64,000 nucleotides of DNA, taken from positions 209,590-273,589 of the forward strand of contig NZ_JAVFJJ010000005.1 of NCBI RefSeq assembly GCF_030908245.1, given 5' to 3'. Origin of the DNA: Sinomonas sp. ASV322 (lineage in GTDB: Bacteria; Actinomycetota; Actinomycetes; Actinomycetales; Micrococcaceae). The position numbers and the translations under genes were made by a program. Positions 41,602 to 49,916 of the stretch are shown piece after piece; the first letter of the stretch is position 1; every line of letters starts with the position of its first letter. Under the pieces are notes generated by a model. That model did no database searches, had not been told where the DNA came from, and worked only from the letters and a program-made list of their open reading frames with translations.

Positions 41602-42462
41602 ATGGGGAGCGTGTTCGATCCTTCGCACCTCCGCAGCTTCCTCGCCGTCGCCGAGCACTTGAGCTTCACGCTCGCGGCCGATCGCCTCGGGCTCGCCCAG
41701 CCCACGGTGAGCCAGCACGTCGCGAAGCTCGAGAAGGCCGCGGGCCGCATCCTGCTCGTGCGGGACACGCACGGCGTGCGACTCACCGACAACGGCGAGG
41801 CGATGGCGGGCTTCGCGCGAAGTATCCTCGCAGCGCACGACGAGGCCGCGCGATACTTCCGCGGCTCGGCGATGCGGGGGCGCCTCCGGTTCGGCACGGC
41901 CGACGACCTCGCCATCACAGGCCTGCCCCGCATCCTCCGCGAGTTCCGACGCGCGTACCCCCAGCTCAACCTCGAACTCACCGTGAGCCAGAGCGACGAT
42001 CTTCACCGGCGCCTCAAGGCCGGCCAGCTCGACCTCGTCTTCATCAAATGGGTCGCGGGAGCCCAGGAGGGAACTGTCGTGCGGCACGACGTCTTCTCGT
42101 GGGTCGGCGTCGAGCAGACCGAGCTCAATCCGGGCCAGCCGGTTCCGCTCGTGGCCTATCCAGCCCCGAGCCTGAGCCGGACCCTCGCAATCGAGGCGCT
42201 CGAGGCGAGCGGCCGCACGTGGAAGGTCACCTGCAGCACGAAGCAGATCGCGGGCGTGCTGGCGGCGGTCCGGGCGGGCCTCGGCGTCGCCGTCATGCCC
42301 ACGACGCTCGTCCCCGACGACCTCGCGATCATCACGCGCCGCTTCGACCTGCCGCCCGTCGGCGACGTTGACTTCACGCTCATCCGCAATTCCCTCGCGA
42401 ACTCCGAAGCCGTGGATGCGCTCACCGCCGCGATCATGGGCCGCACGCTCAGCCGAACCTAG
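41602..42462 (+). CDS. LysR-family transcription regulator
   Basis: 286 residues from the ATG at 41602. The winged helix spans about 4-62 (SFLAVAEHLSFTLAADRLGLAQPTVSQHVAKLEKAAG), followed by the LysR substrate-binding domain (about 90-280). A GTG at 41611 and a reading from 41575 are other possible starts. It is divergent from the EntS-like transporter, its probable target. Confidence 0.87.
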   Translation: MGSVFDPSHLRSFLAVAEHLSFTLAADRLGLAQPTVSQHVAKLEKAAGRILLVRDTHGVRLTDNGEAMAGFARSILAAHDEAARYFRGSAMRGRLRFGTADDLAITGLPRILREFRRAYPQLNLELTVSQSDDLHRRLKAGQLDLVFIKWVAGAQEGTVVRHDVFSWVGVEQTELNPGQPVPLVAYPAPSLSRTLAIEALEASGRTWKVTCSTKQIAGVLAAVRAGLGVAVMPTTLVPDDLAIITRRFDLPPVGDVDFTLIRNSLANSEAVDALTAAIMGRTLSRT

Positions 42463-42484
42463 GGCCCCACCGTTACCACCGTAT

Positions 42485-42596
42485 CGTTCAAGGGTCGTCT
42501 CCTGCGGGCGAGCGCCCTCCCCACCGGCTCCCGGCCCTCGCAAGCTCAGGCCGGGTCCCTCGCGGGTGCGCACCGACGGGAGGTGACCCTTGAACG
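42485..42596. repeat. Palindromic element between lysR and phnV
   Basis: CGTTCAAGGGTC (42485-42496) is the exact complement of 42585-42596. The 47-bp core at 42516-42562 matches the core of the 12283 element (42 of 47). Its ends belong to the family at 7385 and 30265, so this element joins two otherwise different repeat types. It stands between two convergent genes. Confidence 0.8.
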
Positions 42597-42609
42597 GTGT
42601 GAGGTGCGC

Positions 42610-43407
42610 TTACCGCACCATTGTCCGCCCGCGCAGCCGGGCGATAAGCCCGAGGACCGCAACGGTCACGGCGATCAGCACGAGGGTGTCGGCGGCGGCG
42701 AGGAACAGGCTCCCGCGGTCGGCGAGCGCGAAGATGCTGACAGGCAGCGTCCTCCAGCTCGCCGGATACACCATGATGGTCGCGCCGAGCTCGCCCATGC
42801 AGAGGGCGAACGCGAGGCCGAGGGCCGCGCCGATCGAGGGCAGAAGCAGCGGCAGGCGGACGGTGAGCAGCACCCGCAGGGGCCGCGCCCCGAGGCTCCC
42901 GGCCACCTGATCGAGCACGGGATCGAGGCTCGCCGCCGCGCCCGCGACCGTGTTGTACGCGAACGCGAGCACGAGGGTGGTCTGCGCCATGACGACAATC
43001 GTGGCCGTGCCATTGAGGGTGAGCGGCGGCCGGCTGAACGCGGCGAGCAGGCCGAGGCCGACGACGACGGACGGCACCGCCGCGGGCAGGTGGAGCAGGG
43101 CGTCGATCGTCGCGGCGACCTGGCGGGGTGCCGATCTTGCCGCGAGGGCGGCCCACGCACCGACGGCCACGGCCCCGATGCTCGCGACGAGCGCCGTCTG
43201 GAGGCTCACCGAGATGCTCGCGAGGTTGTCCGCCGCGAGAGCGTCGGCGAGATGCGACAGCGTGGGATCCGACGGCCACACGCCGTTCCAGCTCCCGGCG
43301 AACGCCGCGAGGACGATCGCGAGGAGGGGCACCCCGAGCAGGAGCGCGAGGACGAGGACGACGGCGGCCTTCACCGCCGCGCGTGCGGAGCGGCTATGCA
43401 GCAGCAC
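42610..43407 (-). CDS. phnV: Phosphonate (2-aminoethylphosphonate type) ABC permease
   Basis: 265-residue BPD-type inner-membrane permease with six helices; the EAA-like loop is GARPLRVLLTVRLPLLLPSIG. The GTG at 43407 has AGGAGG 5 bp upstream and overlaps the end of phnU by 14 bp; a longer reading to 43458 lacks this. Part of the PhnSTUV-like importer by position next to the FAD enzyme and phosphonatase-like hydrolase. Confidence 0.82.
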   Translation of the reverse strand: MLLHSRSARAAVKAAVVLVLALLLGVPLLAIVLAAFAGSWNGVWPSDPTLSHLADALAADNLASISVSLQTALVASIGAVAVGAWAALAARSAPRQVAATIDALLHLPAAVPSVVVGLGLLAAFSRPPLTLNGTATIVVMAQTTLVLAFAYNTVAGAAASLDPVLDQVAGSLGARPLRVLLTVRLPLLLPSIGAALGLAFALCMGELGATIMVYPASWRTLPVSIFALADRGSLFLAAADTLVLIAVTVAVLGLIARLRGRTMVR

Positions 43408-44314
43408 GGAGGCCTCCTGAGAGTCGGCGGACAAGCGCCCGGTAGAGCCCATAGACACCGAGGGAAAGCGCGAGCTGGACGCACGAGACGACGCCTGCTG
43501 CCGGGAGGTCGAACGTCACGATGCTCTTCGTGTAGATGAGCATGGGCAGCGTCACGACGTTCTTCGCGCCCGTGAACATGATGATGCCGAACTCGTTCAT
43601 CGCCAGCAGGAAGACGAGCCCCGCCGACGCCGCGAGAGCCGGCCGCGCGGCCGGGAGGACGACCCGCCGGATCGTCATGAGCGGGCCCGCACCGAGGCTC
43701 CCTGAGACGTCGAGGAGCTCGCGCGGAAGCTGGCCGAACACGGCGAGCAGCGGGCGGACGACGAACGGCGTGAAGTACGTGATCTCGGCGAGGACGACGC
43801 CCGGCACGTCGTTGACGAAGTCGACGTGCGGCGCGCCCGGGAGCCCCGCGAGCGCCGAGTTGAGCACGCCGGCCCGCCCGTACAGGATGCCGAACGCGAG
43901 CGGAATGATGAACGAGGGGAATGAGACGACGGCCTCGAGGAGCCGAACGGCCACCCCGCTCCCCCGAAACGGGACGAAACTCAGTCCCACGGCGAGGAAC
44001 GTCCCGATCAGCACGCATCCGGCCGTCACGAGCACGGCGATCCACAGCGTCGTCCCAACGGCTTTGGGCAGCGCCGCGGAGGCGAACTCCAGCCCCCATT
44101 CCTCGAAGCCGGTGAAGGCCCCGGACGTGTCCGCGACCGATTGCCAGACCGTCTCGGCGAGCGGCACAAGGAAGATGAGCGCGACGATCGCAAGCGGCGG
44201 AATCGCCCACGCAAGCGCGCGGGGCGCCTTCCGATCACCGGCCGCGTCGATGCGCGGGGCGCGTGCGACGGCGGTCGGCTCGCCGGCCGCGGTCGTCGCA
44301 GGCGCGGCGCTCAC
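43394..44314 (-). CDS. phnU: Phosphonate (2-aminoethylphosphonate type) ABC permease
   Basis: 306-residue permease, six helices after a 35-residue cytoplasmic N-terminus. EAA-like loop GAGPLMTIRRVVLPAARPAL (about 220). Overlaps phnT by 4 bp and phnV by 14 bp. Pairs with PhnV as the channel of the importer. Confidence 0.82.
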   Translation of the reverse strand: MSAAPATTAAGEPTAVARAPRIDAAGDRKAPRALAWAIPPLAIVALIFLVPLAETVWQSVADTSGAFTGFEEWGLEFASAALPKAVGTTLWIAVLVTAGCVLIGTFLAVGLSFVPFRGSGVAVRLLEAVVSFPSFIIPLAFGILYGRAGVLNSALAGLPGAPHVDFVNDVPGVVLAEITYFTPFVVRPLLAVFGQLPRELLDVSGSLGAGPLMTIRRVVLPAARPALAASAGLVFLLAMNEFGIIMFTGAKNVVTLPMLIYTKSIVTFDLPAAGVVSCVQLALSLGVYGLYRALVRRLSGGLRAAA

Positions 44315-45780
44315 GACGACGCCCCATCGCCCGCTGCCGGCGCTGCGCTCGCGCCGTCGCCCGCTCGGTTGCGGGCAGGATGTGGAGAACCGCTCGCGCC
44401 GGGAACGCGCAGGCCGCCGATCGAGCCGTCTCGCGGAACAATGACGGCCTCGCCGGGCACGACGCCGAGCGCGACGGCGGCGCCGACCTCGGGTACGGCG
44501 GCGAATGGCTCGAGGTCGACGGCGACGGTCTGCCCGGCGTCGCCCATCCCGGCGTCAACCCGCCCGGCGTCGCCCATCCCGACGTCAACTCGCCCGACGT
44601 CGCCCATCCCGGCGTCAACCCGCCCGGCGTCGCCCATCCCGGCGTCAACCCGCCCGGCGTCGCCCATCCCGGCGTCGCCCATCGCGGAGCCTCCGCGCCG
44701 GATGCCCGTGAGCCGCACGCGCAGCCGATGCCCGGCACCGCGCCATTGCACGGACTCGACGGTCCCGCGCAGGCCCGCCGCGCGAGACTCAGTCTGGACC
44801 CGGAACGCGTGCGGGCGCACGGCGACGCTCACGCGCCCGCCGGTGGCTCCGGCGTCGAACGCCGGATCGCCCACGCGGGCACTGACGGCGCCGCCGGTGT
44901 CAAGCCGCACGACGAATGCCTGCGAGCCCGCCGCGGCCGCGGCGCCCAGAGCTAGACTTGCTGCGCCGAGCGGCTCGACCACCCCCTGCAGGAGATTCGC
45001 GCCGCCGAGGAAGGACGCCGTGAAGGCGTGCCGGGGGCGGTGGTAGAGCTCGTCCGCGGTGCCGAGGTCCACGAGCCGGCCGTCGCGCATGACGCCGATG
45101 CGGTCGGCGAGCGCGAGCGCCTCGGTCTGGTCGTGCGTCACGTAGACCATCGCGACGTCGGGCAGTTCGCGGCGCAGCCGCGCGAGCTCCTCGAGCATGT
45201 CCTGGCGCATGCGGGCGTCGAGGGCCGAGAGCGGCTCGTCGAGGAGCAGCACGTCGGGGCGGATCGCGAGCGCTCGCGCGATCGCGATCCGCTGCTGCTG
45301 GCCGCCTGAGAGCTCGCGCGGAAGCTTGCGCGCGTGCGCTTCCATGCCGACCATCTCGAGCATCTCCGAGACCCTTGCCCGGACTTCGGCCCGCGGGACG
45401 CGCCGCGCCCGGAGCCCGTACGCAACGTTGTCGGCGACCTTGAGATGGGGGAACAGGGCGTAGGACTGCACGACGACGCCGATGCCGCGCTCGGCGGGCG
45501 GGCGGTTGGTGACATCCTTGCCTGCCAGTAGCACGTGACCCTCGCTGGGCCGCTCGAAGCCGGCGATGGCCTTGAGCGCGGTCGACTTGCCCGAGCCGGA
45601 CGGCCCGAGCAGCGCGACGGTCTCCCCCGGCTCGATCCGCAGGGAGAGGTCGGCTAGCGCGGGGTGATCGCCCGCGTTCAATCCGGAATAGCGCACGCTC
45701 ACGTGCCGCAGCTCGACGGCGGCCGGACGACCGCCGTCGAGCTGGGCACCGTAGGCGCGGCCTGAGGCCGCGAGAGGCAT
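44311..45780 (-). CDS. phnT: Phosphonate ABC transporter ATPase with repeat-expanded TOBE domain
   Basis: 489-residue ATPase, longer than the usual 360-390. Walker A GPSGSGKST (about 59-67), Q-loop VVVQSYALFPHLKV, signature ELSGGQQQRIAIARAL, Walker B VLLLDEP, H-loop VTHDQTEA. The C-terminal TOBE domain is split by about 50 residues of tandem MGDAGRVDAG decapeptides (about residues 364-417), encoded by 30-bp DNA repeats. Cytoplasmic, binds PhnU/PhnV. The catalytic half is intact, so activity is likely. Confidence 0.85.
   Translation of the reverse strand: MPLAASGRAYGAQLDGGRPAAVELRHVSVRYSGLNAGDHPALADLSLRIEPGETVALLGPSGSGKSTALKAIAGFERPSEGHVLLAGKDVTNRPPAERGIGVVVQSYALFPHLKVADNVAYGLRARRVPRAEVRARVSEMLEMVGMEAHARKLPRELSGGQQQRIAIARALAIRPDVLLLDEPLSALDARMRQDMLEELARLRRELPDVAMVYVTHDQTEALALADRIGVMRDGRLVDLGTADELYHRPRHAFTASFLGGANLLQGVVEPLGAASLALGAAAAAGSQAFVVRLDTGGAVSARVGDPAFDAGATGGRVSVAVRPHAFRVQTESRAAGLRGTVESVQWRGAGHRLRVRLTGIRRGGSAMGDAGMGDAGRVDAGMGDAGRVDAGMGDVGRVDVGMGDAGRVDAGMGDAGQTVAVDLEPFAAVPEVGAAVALGVVPGEAVIVPRDGSIGGLRVPGASGSPHPARNRAGDGASAAPAAGDGASS
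44531..44690 (-). repeat. 30-bp tandem repeats inside phnT (about five copies)
   Basis: On the + strand the unit is CCCGGCGTCGCCCATCCCGG followed by CGTCAACCCG, with few substitutions. It encodes MGDAGRVDAG. Pure tandem nature predicts length variation between strains. Confidence 0.88.
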
Positions 45781-45833
45781 GGGTGCTCCTAGGTGGTGCT
45801 GGTTCTTGCTGGCCGACTGCTCTGGCCGGCGCG

Positions 45834-46949
45834 TTACTGGCCGGTCGCCGCGTTGTAGGCGGCGAGGTCGTCCTTGAGGCCCTTCTGGACCGCGTCCCAG
45901 TCGGGGTTGGCCACTGTGACGCCGTCCATGGTCTTCTTGAGGGTCGCGAAGTTCGCGTCGCTCGGGGTGACGTCTGAGCGGACGGGCAGGCCGAACGCCT
46001 TGCTCGAGACGGTCGACTGGACGTCCTTCGAGAGGAGGTACGCCATGAGCTTCTCGGCGTTCGCCTTGTGCGGGGCGTTCGAGGCGAGGCCCATGTCATA
46101 CGGGAGCGAGACGGTGGAGCGCTTGCCGTCGTCGGTCTTCGGGAAGAAGACCTCGTAGGCGGACTTGTCGGCGCTGATTGACTGGAGCGCCATCTGGACG
46201 TCGCTGTTCGCGGCCGAGAGCTCGCCCTTCGAGACCTTCGGGCCGAGCTTGCCGGTCGAGGAGCTGGGGCCGACGTTGTTCGGCTGGAGGGCCTTGAAGT
46301 AGTCCATCGCGCCCTGCTTGCCGAGGATCTGCTCGAGCAGGACCATCATCGCGGTGCCGTCGCCGGCCTGGCCGGGCGTCGAGTACTGGACCTTGCCCTT
46401 GTAGCCGGCATCGAGGAGGTCCTTCCACGTGTCCGGCTTCGGCGACGCGGCCGTGCCCCGGATCATCGCGAAATAGTTGTTGACGAGCGCGACGTAGTGG
46501 CCGTCGGCCGCCTTGTCCGCGGGCGGGATCGCGGAGAGGTCCGCGCTGATCGAGCCCAGGAGACCCTTCTGGTCCGCCTGCTGGATGAACGGCGGGAGCG
46601 TCACGAGGATGTCGGCCTGCGGGTTGGACTTCTCCTTCTCGGTGCGGGAGACGACCTCGCCCGAGCCGGACTCGACGTAGTTGACCTTGATGCCGGTCGA
46701 CTTCGTGAAGTCCTCGAACGTGCCCTTGTACCAGTCGGCGAGGCCGTCCGCGCTGTAGATGGTCACCTGGGCGTCGCCCGAGGCGGCGCCGGTGGCCGCA
46801 CCCCCGCTGGAGGCAGGGCCAGCGGGCGTGCCCGTCGCGGTGCCGCCGCACGCGGAGAGGAGGAGGGCGCCGGCCGCGAAGGCGGCGACTGCGGATGCTG
46901 CACGAAGGGGGACTGCACGAAGGGGGACGGGACGCGTGGTGCGCTTCAT
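45834..46949 (-). CDS. phnS: Phosphonate ABC transporter substrate-binding lipoprotein
   Basis: 371 residues with a lipoprotein signal (lipobox LLLSACGG, Cys about 34) and a type-2 periplasmic binding fold (VTIYSADGLADWYKGTFEDF, then DILVTLPPFIQQADQKG). Related to 2-aminoethylphosphonate binding proteins PhnS/PhnS2 in iron(III)-family style; specificity rests mainly on gene context. Its signal region contains a 15-bp DNA repeat (PLRAVPLRAA). Confidence 0.83.
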   Translation of the reverse strand: MKRTTRPVPLRAVPLRAASAVAAFAAGALLLSACGGTATGTPAGPASSGGAATGAASGDAQVTIYSADGLADWYKGTFEDFTKSTGIKVNYVESGSGEVVSRTEKEKSNPQADILVTLPPFIQQADQKGLLGSISADLSAIPPADKAADGHYVALVNNYFAMIRGTAASPKPDTWKDLLDAGYKGKVQYSTPGQAGDGTAMMVLLEQILGKQGAMDYFKALQPNNVGPSSSTGKLGPKVSKGELSAANSDVQMALQSISADKSAYEVFFPKTDDGKRSTVSLPYDMGLASNAPHKANAEKLMAYLLSKDVQSTVSSKAFGLPVRSDVTPSDANFATLKKTMDGVTVANPDWDAVQKGLKDDLAAYNAATGQ

Positions 46950-46965
46950 GGGGGATCTTTCCTTT

Positions 46966-47059
46966 GGGGTGGGGGTGGAGGGATAGGGGCGTGGTGGTCT
47001 GGGGCGGGTGGGCCGAGGGGGGGTGGGCCGGGGCGGGTGGGCCGGGAGCGGGCGGGCCG
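46966..47059 (+). repeat. G-rich repeat tract between FAD gene and phnS
   Basis: The + strand carries four or more runs of GGGCGGGTGGGCC-like sequence with many GGG triplets. It may form a G-quadruplex on the template strand for the phn operon, in the leader between the FAD gene and phnS. Confidence 0.6.
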
Positions 47060-47071
47060 AGCGCCGACCGG

Positions 47072-48229
47072 TCAGGCCGAAGCCATGAGCTGGTCGAGAA
47101 CCTTCTGGGCGAGGCCGTGGGAGATCGTCATGCCGACGCCGGAGGTCACCGAGACGGCCGTGACGCGGGGCGCGACCTCGGCGATGAGGTACGGGGACTG
47201 GGCGCTCGACGCGTAGATGCCCTGCCAGCGCTGCCGGACGCTGAGCCGCTCGACGCCGAGGAGCTCGGCCGCGTTCGCGAGGAGGGTCGCGCTCGTGGCC
47301 TCGTCGAGGAACGGCGGCATGGTGCCGAGCGTGACGTGGCTGTCGCCGATGAGGAGCGAGCCGTCAGGCCGCTGCGTGAGCATCACATTGGCGTCGATTC
47401 CGATCAGCTCGGGGCGTGTTCGCTCTAGCTCGGCCCGCAGCTCGACGGCGGCCGTGGTCGTCGAGAACGCGGGGTAGCGCAGCATCGACGTCCCGGTCAG
47501 GACCGCGGGGGCGATCTGGGCGGCGGTGCCACCGGCGCTCGGCGCGTCGACGAGCGCCATCTGGAGGCCGCAGCGTTTCACATCGGCCGCGTCGGCGGCG
47601 TCGGGGAAGAGGTAGTCGAGGTCGTGGCCCGCGCACACGATCGTCTGGGCCGCGGCGACCGTGCCGCGCGAGGTGCGGGCACCGCCGTCGTCCGCTGGCC
47701 CGAGGTATGCCGTGCGCCAGCGGATGTCGACGAGCGGCTGCCGCTCGAGCCACGCCGCAAGGCCGACGACGGCGGAGCGCGGGTCCACGCGCACGTCCTC
47801 CTCGAGCACCGCCGCGCCGACAGCCGCGGCGTCGAGCCCGCCGCCCATCTGCTCGCGCGCCTCCGACGCGCTCACGAGGCGCACCCCGCCGTCGGCTCGT
47901 GCCGCCGCGAGCTCTTCGAGGACGGCGAGCTCGGCCGCGCTGCGGGCGATCGCGAGCCCGCCCGCGGCCGTGGACCAGAATCCGGCCGCAGAGCTCAGGG
48001 AGAGCCAGCGTTCGCGGGCCACCCGGGCGAGGTCCAGAAGCTCGCCGGCCTGCGCCGTCACGCAGCAGTGCCCGAAGTTCCGCACAGACGCGCTCACGGC
48101 GTGCCCGTCGCGCTCGATCACGAGGACGCGGAGGCCGCGCTCCGCCGCCGCAGCGGCGTGGGCGAGGCCGACGACGCCCGCGCCGACGACGAGGAGGTCA
48201 TAGCCAGGGGTGGCTGTTGTTGTGCTCAT
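47072..48229 (-). CDS. FAD-dependent oxidoreductase of phosphonate clusters (TIGR03364-like)
   Basis: 385-residue DAO-type flavoenzyme: Rossmann motif LLVVGAGVVGLAHAAAAAERG at about 10-30, Asp/Glu FAD contact VIERD, C-terminal SVTSGVGMTISHGLAQKVL for FAD closure. The family is found beside phosphonatase-like hydrolases and 2-aminoethylphosphonate transporters. Characterised relatives oxidise N-methyl-AEP, some also AEP, to phosphonoacetaldehyde with release of amine and H2O2. No PhnW transaminase is in the cluster, so this enzyme probably replaces it. First gene of the minus-strand operon FAD-phnS-T-U-V. Confidence 0.82.
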   Translation of the reverse strand: MSTTTATPGYDLLVVGAGVVGLAHAAAAAERGLRVLVIERDGHAVSASVRNFGHCCVTAQAGELLDLARVARERWLSLSSAAGFWSTAAGGLAIARSAAELAVLEELAAARADGGVRLVSASEAREQMGGGLDAAAVGAAVLEEDVRVDPRSAVVGLAAWLERQPLVDIRWRTAYLGPADDGGARTSRGTVAAAQTIVCAGHDLDYLFPDAADAADVKRCGLQMALVDAPSAGGTAAQIAPAVLTGTSMLRYPAFSTTTAAVELRAELERTRPELIGIDANVMLTQRPDGSLLIGDSHVTLGTMPPFLDEATSATLLANAAELLGVERLSVRQRWQGIYASSAQSPYLIAEVAPRVTAVSVTSGVGMTISHGLAQKVLDQLMASA

Positions 48230-48284
48230 GGCCTCTACTTTCGGGGGATCGTGGAGGCGGCGCCAAGCTGAAAGACCACTTATC

Positions 48285-48385
48285 TATACAAGTTCACCTT
48301 GATTTCCCTTTCGATGTTTGGCGTTAATCGAGAGTTCACCGAACCAGCGCCGATCCGATCCGCCGCAACCGGTCAAACTTGTATA
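48285..48385. promoter_or_regulatory. Divergent operator pair (TATACAAGTT / AACTTGTATA) and promoters
   Basis: TATACAAGTT at 48285-48294 is the exact reverse complement of AACTTGTATA at 48376-48385, one near each divergent gene. They are good candidates for the GntR/UTRA operators. TATAAT at 48382-48387 is a perfect -10 whose start point falls at or next to the GntR ATG (48394), predicting a leaderless mRNA. Confidence 0.7.
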
Positions 48386-48393
48386 ATCAACAC

Positions 48394-49170
48394 ATGAATA
48401 CGCCCCGCACGGCACCCTTGCACGAGACGCTTCGCGAAGAGTTCCGGCGCCGCATCTCGACTGGGGTCTGGGCCGACGGCTCGCAGGTTCCGAGCGAGGC
48501 CGCACTGTGCGAGGAGTTCAAGACCTCACGGGGTCCCGTCCGGCAGGCGCTCGCCGCGCTCCGTGCCGAGCAGCTCATTGTCGGCGGGCGAGGCCGGGCC
48601 CCCGTCGTCCATCGCGATGCGCAGTCCCAGCCGGTCGAAACCTTTCTGTCCTTCACCGAGTGGGCCGTGGGGCTCGGCAAGGAACCGGGCCAGCGGACGA
48701 TCGAAATCGCGAAGCGCGCCCCGAGTCCCGTCGTCGCGGCCGAGCTCGAGCTGGCCGACGATGCCCAGGTCGTCTCGCTGCTCCGGCTCCGACTCCTCGA
48801 CGGCGAGCCGACCATGGTCGAGCGCTCCCATTTCGTCCTCGAGGCGGGACAGCCGCTCTTCGGATTCGACACCGATTCCGGGTCGACGTTCCGCTTCCTC
48901 ATGGACCACGGCGTGGACCTCTACAGCGCACGCCACACGATCGACGCCGTCGCTGCGGACCAGACCGATGCCGAGCTCCTCGGCGTCCCGCTCGGCTCCC
49001 CGCTCCTGCGCGAGCGCCGCGTCACGTCGAGTTCAAAGGGCGAGCCCCTCGAATACGCCGAGGACCGCTACCGTCCCGAGCTCGCCAACTTCGTCGTCCA
49101 CAACACGCTCAAACAGCGGGCCCCGCTCGCCCGCGTCCTGAGCCCGGGAACCCCAGGAGAATCAGCATGA
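48394..49170 (+). CDS. GntR-family regulator, UTRA (HutC) subclass
   Basis: 258 residues: winged helix at about 8-70 (LHETLREEFRRRISTGVWADGSQVPSEAALCEEF) and UTRA effector domain at about 95-245 (VSLLRLRLLDGEPTMVERSHFV). PhnF/PhnR-type regulators of phosphonate genes belong here. ATG at 48394 lies 7 nt after a perfect TATAAT, so translation is probably leaderless. The stop overlaps the hydrolase start (ATGA), linking regulator and enzyme expression. Confidence 0.87.
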   Translation: MNTPRTAPLHETLREEFRRRISTGVWADGSQVPSEAALCEEFKTSRGPVRQALAALRAEQLIVGGRGRAPVVHRDAQSQPVETFLSFTEWAVGLGKEPGQRTIEIAKRAPSPVVAAELELADDAQVVSLLRLRLLDGEPTMVERSHFVLEAGQPLFGFDTDSGSTFRFLMDHGVDLYSARHTIDAVAADQTDAELLGVPLGSPLLRERRVTSSSKGEPLEYAEDRYRPELANFVVHNTLKQRAPLARVLSPGTPGESA

Positions 49171-49868
49171 TCCAGCTCGCCGCGTTCGACATCGCAGGCA
49201 CGACCGTCGACGACCACGGCCACGTCTACCGCGCCCTCGAGGACGCCGTGCGCGAGAACGGCGTCGACGTCCGGGCCGAGGACCTCCAGACGTGGATGGG
49301 GGCGGACAAGATCGAGGCGATCCGCGCCCTCCTGCGGCTCGGGGGATATGCCGGTGTCGACGCCGCTGACGTCGAAAGGACAGTCGCCGCGACGTTCGCG
49401 CATTTCCGCACTATCCTCGCCGAGCGCTACGCGGCCGAGCCGCCGACGCCGTTCCCCGGCGTCGTCGAGGCCCTCGCCGAATTGCGCGGGCGCGGAATCA
49501 AGGTCGCCCTCACGACGGGCTTCTCCCGGGACGTCGCTGCTCCCCTTCTCGAGAGCATCGGCTGGACCGTCGGCGAGGGGCCCGAGCACACGCTCGACGC
49601 GCTCGTGACGACGTCGGACGTCGCCGCCGGGCGACCCGCGCCGTACATGATCCACCGGGCCATGGAGAAGACGGGCGTGCTCGACGTGAGCGCCGTGCTC
49701 GCGGCCGGCGACACGGTCGTCGATGTCCAGGCCGCGCGGAACGCGGGCGCGATCGCCGTCGGCGTTCTCACGGGAAAGCTCACGCGCGAGGAGTTCGCGA
49801 GCCAGCCGGGCGTCGTCGTCCTCGAGAGCGTCGCGGACGTGCCTGCGCTCGAGGTCACCCGCACCTGA
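49167..49868 (+). CDS. Phosphonatase-like HAD hydrolase (PhnX-like, TIGR03351 type)
   Basis: 233-residue HAD enzyme that would split phosphonoacetaldehyde to acetaldehyde and phosphate. Nucleophile Asp8 in FDIAGTTVDD with Ala10 in place of the usual second Asp, as in PhnX. Cap-domain lysine Lys48 in WMGADKIEAIRALL matches the position of the Schiff-base lysine of PhnX (MGxxKxxH). Motif II is ALTTGFS and motif III/IV AAGDTVVDVQAARNAG. The conserved lysine supports true phosphonatase chemistry; the following residue is not His, as in classical PhnX. Confidence 0.82.
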   Translation: MIQLAAFDIAGTTVDDHGHVYRALEDAVRENGVDVRAEDLQTWMGADKIEAIRALLRLGGYAGVDAADVERTVAATFAHFRTILAERYAAEPPTPFPGVVEALAELRGRGIKVALTTGFSRDVAAPLLESIGWTVGEGPEHTLDALVTTSDVAAGRPAPYMIHRAMEKTGVLDVSAVLAAGDTVVDVQAARNAGAIAVGVLTGKLTREEFASQPGVVVLESVADVPALEVTRT

Positions 49869-49916
49869 GACCCGCGCCACAGAAGGCGCGGCGGGACGGG
49901 AGTAAACTTGTCCCCG

